From Cylicocyclus nassatus (lineage: Eukaryota > Nematoda > Chromadorea > Rhabditida > Strongylidae): a stretch of DNA of 64,000 bases. Both the position numbers and the translations under genes were made by a program. How positions within the stretch are numbered: the first letter of the stretch is position 1; each line of letters starts with the position of its first letter. Under the pieces are notes generated by a model. The model was not told the DNA's origin. It did not search any database and saw nothing but the letters and a program-made list of their open reading frames with translations. The DNA lies in the NCBI GenBank assembly GCA_958299035.1, contig CATQJL010000223.1:49024302-49088301 (forward strand), given 5' to 3'. Below are positions 45,280 through 56,800 of the stretch, piece after piece.

Positions 45280-46221
45280 TTAGGTTGTCCGGAAATTAAT
45301 GCCCGTTTTGAATTTCAACCGCAATAAGTCATACACCTCTCGCTTCTAAATAGGATGCAGAGCACCATTAGGTAGAGTAAAGCAAGCTCTACAAAAAGGC
45401 CATCTTGCTTTTGCAACAGCTCTCATCCACCTCGAGTTTCGAGCCAAAAACTAAAAAGACTCAGCAGCTCGAAAAATCGAAAAAAAATCGTAACTCAGTT
45501 CACAAAAATCCTACAAAAATTCTCACTTGCTCACATGAACACTATTCACATAAAGCATCTATATACGCTTTTGCCGTATTTTTTCCTCTGTTAGAAATCA
45601 AGAAAACGGAAATTTCCGTGCATTCGCCAAAGTCGTGATGTGCCGTCCCCACATAAATAGTTGTAAACTACAAACTTGTAGAAGTACAAACGTAAATTCT
45701 CAGCTCTCTTTAAGCTTTAGTTCTCAAGAAGTTTGAATTTTAGCTTGGACCACATAACCAAGGAAAGCTGTATTCGGTATTTCTCGAGAACTAAAGCTTG
45801 TAGAGAGCTGAAAATCTAAGTCTGTACTTCTACATGCTTGCGGTATACAACTACCTATGTGGGGACGGCACTTTGGCAAAGCACGAAAATTTCCGTTTTC
45901 TTGGTTTCTAACGGAGAGAAAAATATGGCAAAGGCGTATGTGGATGTTTTATGTGGATAGTGTTTACGTGAGCAAGTAAGAGTTTTCGTAAGATTTTTGT
46001 GAACTCACTTACGATTTTTTTTCGATTTTTGGGGCTGCTGTGTCTTTTTAGTTTTTGGCTCGGAACTCGAGGTGGATGAGAGCTGATGCAAAAGCAAGAT
46101 GGCCTTTTTGTAAGCTTGCTTTGTTCTATCGAATGGTACTCTGCATCCTATTTAGAAGTGAGAGGTGTATGACTTATTGCGGTTGAAATTCAAAAAGGGC
46201 ATTAATTTCCGGACAACCTAA
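45280..46221. mobile_element. palindromic mariner-type MITE, copy 3 (942 bp)
   Basis: TTAGGTTGTCCGGAAATTAA and its inverse, with TA at 45278-45279 and 46222-46223. Near-perfect palindrome centred about 45750. The repeat unit interrupted by it reads ATCACTAAG-TA on the left, while CACCCTTTACCCAGG resumes on the right. Confidence 0.85.
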
Positions 46222-46223
46222 TA

Positions 46224-46440
46224 CACCCTTTACCCAGGCACTTTTTTGAATCTCAGACATGCCATACATCTTCTGAAGGTGGAGGGCGAAACGGTTCCAT
46301 CTCCATGTACTACCTGTTCATCTTCAGAGGTTACGGATATTTTTTATCCTAAAAACTCGTAAGTATCCAGAAATCACTACCCACACCCTTCATCAAGCAT
46401 CTCCTTTGCTTGAACTTACCTCACTGTTGGTTTTTTTCTC
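46224..46440. repeat. inverted array of ~170-bp repeats, right section
   Basis: CACCCTTTACCCAGGCACTT and later GGTGGAGGGCGAAACGGTTC continue the array interrupted at 44006. Confidence 0.6.
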
Positions 46441-46527
46441 GGCTTTTGGTGAAGGGGGTCACCTTGGTCCCGACTCAGGAGTGAAGGAGGGGGGGGGGTG
46501 AGAACATTCTCACACTACCGCACCTAT

Positions 46528-46648
46528 GTCACAAAGTGGTCGCTTTCTCGCATATTGCTTTCACTATGCGCTCCGTGCTAAGAGTCAGTCTTTTGGCGTG
46601 TTAGCTTCTAGAGGAAAAAAGGTGCAGCCTATACACCTGAACATAGGG
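46528..46648 (+). mobile_element. right half of the split TA-flanked MITE
   Basis: AGTCAGTCTTTTGGCGTGTT and CTATACACCTGAACATAGGG|TA match the right part of 55657-55856. Partner of 41730-41795. Confidence 0.65.
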
Positions 46649-46832
46649 TAAGAGATGTCATTGAAGGGGATAAAGCCGGTAATGAAAAAGGCAAAGTGCA
46701 AGAATCTCGCAGTGTTACAAGGCAACGTTAAAACAAGGTTCTATACGGAAGCGATGTTGTGTTCTTAGTGTACTGGTTCCATGCTCCTGTATAGGATGCA
46801 GCAAAGTAATGTGCCTGCAGTTTTACCGTTCA

Positions 46833-46912
46833 TTGCTCTCTCTCTTTCTTTCTCTCTCTTTCTTTCTCTCTCTCTCTTTCTTTCTCTCTCTCTTTTTCTC
46901 TCCCTCTCTCTT
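46833..46912. repeat. CT/TTTC microsatellite
   Basis: About 80 bp of CTCTCT and CTTTCTTT runs. The open frames over it are artefacts of the repeat. Confidence 0.95.
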
Positions 46913-47810
46913 TGTTTTCTGACGCTATCAAAAGCAGTGGCTCGGCAAGTCAAAATTCTCCCTTACCTGGAATTTTCTGAGGCGGTGGTGCAAAAAAATC
47001 AACCTTAGAGAGACGAGAATGATGAAAGCATGCTTTAACCGTTTCTTTTGAATTTGGACGGGTGGAACAGTCCCCGCAATGCTGGAGACGCAGAGTCGTT
47101 GCGGGATCCTTGTGCTCACAAAATTACGGCATGCCGTCTGCAACGGCGGAAAGGAAATCGTGAGCTCATCCGAGAGCGGGTAAGATTGTACGCACGGATT
47201 TGAGGGCACTTTTGACAGGGAGGGCTTGCTGCACGGCCGGGATTGCGCTGTTCGTATATTTGGGAGGTAAGCAACCTACCGCATCAAAATTACGAGATGA
47301 TCAGTTTTGCCAATCCACTGCCTGTACTATACCATTCTGTAGAGCTGGCTTCAATATAGGTTCATGGTAGGGAGCAAAGTAAGTGCCGCTCTTCTTCATT
47401 ACTGTGGGTTTTCCGTAGGAACTTGCATCATATGGCGCCACTGTGTGATAGACCGTTTGAGACCTCTTTCAGAAAATTCGAAAAATTGTGTAGCACGTTC
47501 TCACGCATGCAAAATTTACTACGCGACAGTTTACGAGTTTTCAGAACTTCTTGACTAATGTAATTGAATCATTTTGAGGAACATCGAGTTTCATGGTATA
47601 GTAGCGCAATGCAGAAAAATTGGTAAATTGTTCTATACTATAATATAACTAGAAAGCTCTACAAAATGGTACCTCAGCAACGGCAAAAGACAACGAAGCA
47701 AGCACTTTTTAACCTCCAAATACTAGACACATTTTTTGAGACACCCTGTCGATTTCCTTGTTTGGAGAAGACGTATAAAAGCCCCATTAGTTTAGCTAAT
47801 AGCTACATAC
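46913..47810. other. no recognised gene
   Basis: The minus-strand frame 47209-46928 is open but shows no recognisable content. In paralogue B the C-terminal basic exon would be expected near here and was not identified. Confidence 0.3.
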
Positions 47811-50800
47811 CTTCTTGCTAACAGTCTCTGTTCCAGAACCCACAAACACTCCATCTTCGACGTAGTATTCCATGTTGAAGCCTTTGTTGTCATTCTGAAA
47901 AAATGCGACTGAGTAGTGAAGGTTCACGAAGTTTTGTTACGCAATTATCAGGTAAGTAGCTGGCAACAGCTCTGTCAATAATATATTCGTAATCGCATGC
48001 TCACTTACTTCGTGTGCCAACTCCCAGTCCCGTAGTTCATATTTTGACAAATATCGATAAAATCGAATCGATCGATGGCGAAAATTAGCTTACGACACCC
48101 GCCATGCCCCAAAGTGTATGTGTGCAAAGTTTGGTCCGAACAGTTCAGATATGGAATTTTCTATCGGAACATACGTACTACACGCAGACAATGAATAGAC
48201 ATACAAACAGACATTCAGCTTCATATGTAAGATGGTGTAAGCCTTCAAAATCAGTTACTGCTAATCTCTAGTAATTTGCAAAGCCATACAAGCTAATACT
48301 GGTAATTTGATACTGCTTACGTTCGCGCCGTGCGAGCGGTCCTCCTATAAGGGCTAGCGTACAAGCGGTCGACATGAGCCCAAAGCTTCCGTGCGTGCGG
48401 CAAACAGCTGAAGCGCCGTCCTAGCGGCAGGCAATGTTACCGTGCAAACGGCATGCAATACAGTTGCTCGAGCGAGCGGCCAGCAATGCGTCTGTCTTAT
48501 CGGTCGGCAATACCCGTTGCCATGCAAGCGGTCAACAGTGACTTCGATTTTCTGCTCACTATTTTCACACATTTTGAGGTAAACTACCTGCGTGAGATAC
48601 GGCGCAGTTTTAGGCTGGCTAAGCGTTGACATATCGTGTACCAACTTCTTTCACAGCAAGGCTTGGAACTTGTGTGAGGCTACAGTTGTCAAGAGTGATG
48701 GTGTGGGCTTCCCTACGAAAAGTTTGGCCAATGCTACAGGCATCGTCATGTTCCCAAAATGTGGAAAGGATTGAGCTATCCAAGAAAAATGTCAAGATAT
48801 CCCACGTACATTTACTCCAACAGCAAGCGAGCGGCCGACCTTCCCCGCGCAAGCTGCGAGCATTAGAGACCTTGCGGGCGCCCCATGTTAACCGTGCCAA
48901 CGGGCCTTGACGACCATACAATCGCACACACCAACGAGCGACTGTAACGTCGTCGCTGGCCGCCCGCATGGCGCGAGTCCCTGAGTGGTTGTAGCACGAC
49001 AGAAACCAACAAATTTTTTATAGCGGTAAAAGGTTAGAGGTTTCAACTTTGCCTAGAGTTCAATGTGTGTTTGGTAAGCATACTTGATAACTGTTGCTTG
49101 CTTGGGTTAAGAGAGCCGGAACACCACGATTTTTAGGGTTTAGGGATGAAAGGCCGAACGTTTTTATCCAATGACCGACGTGCCCATTAATGTGTTGCTC
49201 TCCAATGTTCGTTGGCTGTGCAGCATCTAGCAACTCAGAAGGTACAATATGAATTTTCATGAGTACATAGAGGACTTGACGCTCCGGTATATACTCGCGT
49301 TGGCAATATGCTTCGATAGGCTGGCTGCTGGCTGCTCCAAGAACTGGTCCTCGTGGACACTCCCTCTCGGTTTTTGCAGCATTACTTTTACCTTTTTTCA
49401 GGTTTTTACTTTGATTGAGAGAGACACGCATGCACGTCGAGCTCCAAGTCAACATCAGCTCAAAGGCAGTTTTAGCAAATTTGTAATCTTTCCATCACCA
49501 TGGTCATCTAATTAATAAGCAGGGGTAAGGGTGGCGAATGCGTAATGCCAAAACAGGAAGTACATCTGACATTTTTATACTGGGGTTTGGCTCGTCTTTA
49601 CTCCCTTTTCGTGCACATTAAAAATTTCCAAATTACGTTTGAGAGGCCACACAATACGAGTCAATTAGCACATAGGAGACAATAATCCCTTCATTGCTTT
49701 TAGTAAATGTTTGGGGAAGAATTTCTGATTTTAGAACGGCAAGCTTTTTTGAAAGTCCATTTCTAGGGTTTCTCGAAACAAAGTCTTGTTTGATTCTGCT
49801 CAAATCTTGCATAGACTTCCTTGATTTATAATGGAAGTCCATCGACTCTTCGCTGGCGTTTTTATGTACCGTAAAGGACTGAACTCAACCAAAAAAAGTA
49901 AGGATAAACCATCTCGAACAAGGCTGGCTTTAGGGTAAGACGTCTAATAAAGCGGTTTCGTTAAAGGCAGCGTCCAGGCAAGTCTGGACACATGGGGATT
50001 TCATGTGGATAGTAATTTTGGAGCCCTAACTAAGCCACTGCCCAACCGCCAGCTCAGGTAGTGCTCCAACGGCTGAGATATTCCCCTCGAAAGTGGACCT
50101 CGCGATCGTATTTCGCATGGATTCGTGGCGCGCGTGGGTCCTGGCGCGAAACTGCTCTAAATCCATGCGAATACGATCGCGGGGTCCAGTTTCGAGGGGA
50201 ATATCTCAGCCGTTAGTGCACTACCTGCGCTGCCGCTTGGGCAGTGCCTTAGTTAGGGCCCCAAAAGTACCTTCCATGTAAGAACCCCATAGGTCCAGAT
50301 CTACCTGGACGCTGCCTTTGAAGTGAAACTGATGACAAAAAAACGGAGGAAGGCACTGATATGAATCGGTCTTCTTGCTTAAGAATAGAGTTTTGACCAA
50401 GAAAGTAGTCAACCATAAAGAAATCCGAAACTCGTGTCAATTTAAAGAAGTATATACTCCAAACGGACTGATTGTCAGTCCTCTTAGGCCCGTACACATC
50501 ACGCTGGAGAGAAGAGGGGAGCTGAGAGGGATGCATCATATCTCGCTACTCTAGGTATCTTTTTTCATCCTTCTCCATCTTGCTTATCAAGGTTCCCATA
50601 CCCTTATGCCTGCGCATAATGGATGCCAGGTTACTGCCTCCCCAGGTGATTCTCAGGGGATCCCGTGGGGATCACCTCTCATTTTCAAAGTCATTTATCT
50701 TCCTGAGAAGACAATAAAAATGCTGCAAAATGGTACTGAGAATATAGGCACTGCTAAACATGTGTATAGTAGAAATAAGTAAGATTTCAGGATATCGAGA

Positions 50801-53800
50801 TCTTCGATGAACCACTTTTCGCGAGCTAGGGATTATCGAAAAATTACAATCTTCAGAATCCCTTTTTCTGTCGAAAACATGCTTAGCAGTGCCGTAGTAT
50901 GTCATCAGTACAATTTTGCAGCGTTTCTATTGACTTCTCAGGGAGATAAATTACTTTGAAAATGAGAGGTGATCCCTTGGGGACCCCTGAGGATCACATA
51001 AAATGGCAAAAAACCAATCATCTATGGAAGTAACCTGGCATCCATTATGCGCAGGTATAAGTGTTTGAAAAACTTTATAAGCAAGATAGAGGAAGAAGAA
51101 GAAAGATACGTAGCGAGATACAACGCATCCCCTCTCAGATCCTCTCCCCTCCCGAGCGGGGATTTATGTGCATGCGGGCCTTAGGGCCGCATGCACTAAT
51201 CTCCCCGCGGGGAGGGGATTGCAGCTTAAAAGAAAGCTTTATATTTCGAAACTCCAGATACCTGGATTTCACATTGTGTACCTATCCGTAAGTATTCCTA
51301 CTACCCTTCACTATGAACATGTTGAACAGGAGCGAGAAGCTGTAGGAATCGCATTTTCCAGCTTTTGTACGATCCCTGATGATCCCCGGCGCTTTTCTTT
51401 AAAGTCATTTTTCTTTCTCCGAAGTTAACGAAAACCTTCCAAAGTTGTACTGGACATCTAACACAACAGTGCTAAGCATGTTGCTGATGAGAACAAATGA
51501 GTTTTTGAAAAGTCGAATTTTTCGCTAAACCTCAAATTTCGACCTGTGGATCATCGAAAATTTCATGACTTCAAAACATCATTTGTTCTAATCAGCAACA
51601 TGCTTAGCACTGTCGGTTTAGATAATCTGCACAACTTTGGAAGGTTTTCGTTGACTTCGGAAAAAGAAAAATGGCTTTGAAGAAAAGCGCCGGGGATCAT
51701 CAGGGATCATACTAAAGCTGGAAAATGCGGTTCGTACAGCTTCTCGCTCCTCTTCAACATGTTCATAGTGAAGGGTAGTAGGAATACTTACGGATAGGTA
51801 CACAACGTGAAATCCAGGTATCTGGAGTTTCGAAATATAAAGCTTTCTTTTAAGCAGCGATCCCCTCCCCACGGGGATGTTAGTGCATGCGGCCCTTAGT
51901 GGCCTTCTGGAGGAGGACCAGCGGGAGAAGTTATTACGTCACACAAATGTACAAAACTTTTTACTTGATACTTTTGTAGATAATATCATAAGAAGTGCTG
52001 TTCAAATTTGGTGTTGTCATAATCTTGTCTCTGCGCTGTAAACAAGCCATTTGTTTATTCACTTCTTGCACTCAAATTTAGCGCGTTTTATGGAAGAATA
52101 CAACGGAGCATGTCTCACGTGGTAACTTGTTTCTGAGGCATGCGTTTGTCAAAGCGATTGCTCAAACGCCTGCATAGCATGCTTTACAATTTCTCCTATG
52201 CTATGTTCCGAGAACGAAGTCAGAAACCGGCACGAGCCCGTTTCTAAGCTTCTTGAAAAGAAATCCCCCTGGCTCTCAAAAATTTTACGAAGTCCCCTTT
52301 GACCCCTTGCTCTACCCCGTCCCCCTCCGATTGGTGTGGATCCCCGCATACTCACTTAGTTCTTGACAAAACCATTTACCTGCTGCAAGCTGGAAATCTC
52401 GCGACTTCAGTCAAACTCTCAAAGAAAAATCACAAAATCCACAGATTTTGCTTCATAAAGCCCTACATGGTCACCGAACAATCAAAATAGATCACGAGCT
52501 GAAGAAAGAAGAAGAAGAAGAAGAAGAAGAAGAAAGAAGAATGGAAGAAATCATCAAAATATTGAAAAAAGCTAGAACTGAAAATGAATGTTAAAAAGGA
52601 GAGGATGCAGAAAAGTTGACGCTGGGGCGCGATATCTAACAAGGCGATTTTCGAAAAAAAAAGAGGATGAAGAACGGCGGACAGGGGTCGATATGAAATT
52701 GTCCCTACGCTCAGTTCCTGACCGGGGTATCCGTCCATACTAAAGAAATCCAAAAAGTATGTGAAGGGATGGAAATATATGCTCCAAACGATCGCGATCG
52801 TCTAGTGGCCGTCTGAAGACGGACTAATCTTGGAAAAGGTATTACTTCACATAAGCTTTTGAATATTTTTACATAATTCTTCCGCAAATAATTTTCTATG
52901 TATACAATTCAATTTTGGTGTCATATGATTCTGTGTGCGCTGTAAACAAGCAATTTGTTTATTTTAGCCTTGCTCTCAAATCGCGCGCACTTTTCGCCAT
53001 ACACGATAGAGCGTTTCAATCATGTGATAACCTGTCCGAAAAGCGTGCGTTTGGCTAAATGCCGCTTATCCTTGGCGCTCGGTCCCCACTCCACAAAAAC
53101 AATATCCCCTTTGCTTTTTGCTCCAAAACGAAGTCCAACTTGCTTCCAGATGATCTGTGCCGGGCCCTGAACGAAGTCCAGCCTGCCTCCAAAATCTGTC
53201 CTCTCAGCCGCTTCTGCTTAGTCTGCAGCACGAAAAATAGCGTTAGTGTTTCTGTCCACAGGTGAGGTTATGTAAAAATGCCCAAATTTCTTCCACCTTT
53301 AGCGTTGTTCCACACTTGAATTGTGCAAAATACTGCTCATGCAGGCACAGGACCGACACTACTAGAAGCCGCATTTCTCATTAGCAGCCTTCCCTCTTTA
53401 TGCACCGAACAAACTGGAAATGGCACCGATCGCCGATATTGTCGGGAATTTGCAGTCGCTTCAACTCCCTACCGTTCTGAATCTGGTTCCATCCGGCAGT
53501 TTTGTTATATCCTGTAATCGGCGGAAATATATACGTAAGACGGTTGTGAGCTGTACTTACCAGCTTAGTGTAACGCGACAGTCTCGGCGAACTTGGGAAG
53601 CCTCTGTAACGCTGTACAACTTTCAGCTGAGATGGGCTCAAAAATGAAATATTGCCTGCGCTCAGAGGAAGAACGTAGTGACGGTTCGTATGCAGCAACG
53701 GCAGACCGCGAAGAGCGAGCGGATCGTGTCGATCTTGCAGACCTACTGGTACGACTGCGTCGTGACCGACGCGATCTTTCTCTAGTGCTTCTGCGACGTC

Positions 53801-56800
53801 GGCGGCTTTCACGTCGTCTGCGTCGTTGACGTCGGCGTTCGAGCTCCTATGATAGCTAGTTTTGTTTAGTTTTCTCAGTCACAGATACGCCAAACTGGTT
53901 ACCCTTTCTCTTCGAGCGTACTCCCACACGAGCCTCGGATCTGTGTCTCGCACTATCTCGCTGATTGTGCCTTGATAACTAACTGATACTGCCTAAACAG
54001 AGTCTTGCAATTATACCGGAAATGGAAATTTGGAATGAGATGTTTGTCATAAATTGTATATAATGCAAGAATGAATTGCTGCTTGCCGATGACTTTGTTT
54101 TTGTCGTATCTAAACGACTTACCCCTGCGAAGAGGAGTAGTGCCAAATGAAATATAGCGAGGAGCGCCGCAGCAAATGTGCTATGATGTTTGATGGGCAG
54201 CATTGACGAGACACAGAAAGTTGACCTTAAGTAAAATTTTGTAAATTCTGGTCTAACTGAGGTACGAAAGATGGAACTCACCACAAAATATTAATATTTA
54301 TGCATACTGGCGAATGATGATTATATAGCATGAAATACAGAATTTGAAAGATATTCAAGAGTAGGAAAAGCGCGAAACCAATAATCAACAAGGAGCGGAT
54401 GCCTGAAGTTGTGCGATGAAAGCACAAAATGGTCTGTATAAGAAACTAGCTGTCGTACCCGGCCTTGCCCGGGACAACATCACTTAGGGTTCACTGTCTT
54501 TGGATATATGTAACACTCAAAGCAGTAGTGTATCATTGAAGTTTGTTTGCAAAAATAAAAATAAAATGTGTACACTTTTACTCAACAGCATTGTCTCTCT
54601 TCTTTTTGAAACATGGAAGACGTGAAAAAACTTGAAGAGCAAGCATTGCAATATAGGTGAAAGAACGTTCGAATAATGTAGCGCCCATTGCTATCCTGAG
54701 GATCATTTTTCCTAGTACTTCGCCGCTAATCGGTTATTCTGTTTTAACTCCCGCACTCTACCCTCCTCTCCCGTACTACGACAAAAGTAAGTGCTTCTTT
54801 GACTGTCCTTGCTTTAGAGAGCGAATACCTTTATAGCCAAAGCAACAGCCATTCTACCACGTTAAAGATATGTAATCCACAACTTGTGAGCCATTTGGAT
54901 AACAGATTAAAAAAAACTCAAGGACTTTAGTCAATAAACAAAATTATGATGTAAGCTTTCAGATTGAGAGTCACGCTCATGCGGCTGGAATTCATGCCGG
55001 AGGTTCCAACGCTAGAGTGTGTAACTTAGCGATTGGCTCACATCTGCATCAAAAAAAGGCTTTGACTTGCGTTAACAACACTACTACCTCGCACCGCAAA
55101 AGATGCATCTCGCAGTTTTAGACAGAATATATAGGATCTACATCTGAACGCTTTCGACCTTGCTTTGATGACGAAAGTTCACAATGGATCGTACTGCTCT
55201 TGTTTACATAAGTGTAGGAATGGTTCGGCAATAGCTGCTGATAAGCTTCATTCCCTTACTGAGAGTGCAAAAAATCAATAAATCGATAGAAGGACCCAGC
55301 GAATTGTCGAAAAAAGTAGCCTATCTTTTGCGCCGTGGCTTGTTTATAGGAAACAAAATTCAGCCTCTTTGGTTCACATACAAAGGAGTCTATAAGCCAC
55401 AAACATCCTAACAAACACGGTACAGTGTTTGAGTTTCATATACATATAGATGGTATTGGATTATGCTAAAGTGCCCTGATTTCATGCGTAAAAAGCGCAT
55501 CTTTTTCGATTTTTTGAGCAGACCGCTCAGCCGCTTCATTGGGTTTCGGAAAGCAATCTTATGCCGCATGAATCTCTCAGGCAATATGCAGCACGGTATA
55601 GGGTCGTTTTGGTCGCGAAGCCCTTCGGCGTGTTTGGGCTGCTCGATTTTGGATTACCCTATTTTCAGGTGTATAAGCCGCATCCTTTTTGCTCTAAACG
55701 CGAGCAGACCCAGGCGTGTCGCCGCGCATATGTCTCGCGAAGCGGTCGCCTTATCGCATACTGCTCTCACTTAACGCGCTCCATGATGACAACCAGTCTT
55801 TTGGCGTGTTCGCCTTTAGAGTGAAAAGGGTGCGGTTTATACACCTGAAAATAGGGTAAATCTCCCGCGCCTTGTACACGCGACATTAGGGTAATAAACA
55901 TTTCTTTTACAGCTCTAGCGTTAATACAAATGCATGAAGCATCACTCCAAAGAGGAGACCAATTCTACAAAGTGATTGCTATCCGCATGAATCAGAATTC
56001 GCCGGAAAGCAAATTCTAGAAACGTTGGGTGTCTAACAATGGATGTCTGATTAGTCGAAGTGGCCTTTCAAATGCATCTTTTACCACTTTGAAGAGCATC
56101 AAGCGGTGATTTCAAATCTGTTTTTATTAACTGCCGGGCGCCTCTGCATGCCGAGTTATGAATATTTTCTTGGTGCAATAAACGCATAATCCGCATAAAC
56201 GCATGATCTTTTCTGCGCTCAAATAGAGCAGTGTTGAGATGGATGTATCAGAAGGAAGGTATTGTTCAAAAGGTTCGCTCTGATAACCAACATTGAACCA
56301 TGTGAGCAATTCTGACGAATTTTGTTGAAATTATGCATTCAATTTTTCAACTCAAAAAACGCTCATAACTCGACGTTCAAAAGCCTCGGCAGATGGCAAA
56401 GACAGATTTGGAATCAGCGTTTGATGCACTTTATAGTCGTATCAGTTTCAGGTGAAAAGGCCACTTTGACCAAACGGGCTTCCTTTAAGAATCGGATATT
56501 AGCCAGCAAACTTCCTACTGTCCTTCTAAAGGCTTAGCAGCACTATACGCACAAGAACATTCATGGCTGTAAATTGAGAATAAATGATGGCCAGAAACTG
56601 GCAAACAGAATCAAGCGTTGGTTTCATATAAAAAACGACAATCTCGTAATTTTAGCCTAATTATTCTTGACCTATAGCCCGAAAATTCCAGTAACTGCAT
56701 ATATGTGTTTTACCATATGTGTGATACCCAATTGGGACACCCGTAGACGTATTCATCAACGAACCCTGAGGGCCATATACAATTGTATTCCTGTCACTTT

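Noticed and set aside
46765..47008. Arg-Glu or Leu-Ser rich open frames
   Set aside because: Translations of the CT microsatellite.
53593..53829. Plus-strand frame rich in Arg, Asp and Leu
   Set aside because: It is the antisense of the Arg-Ser frame, and the splice sites fit the minus strand.
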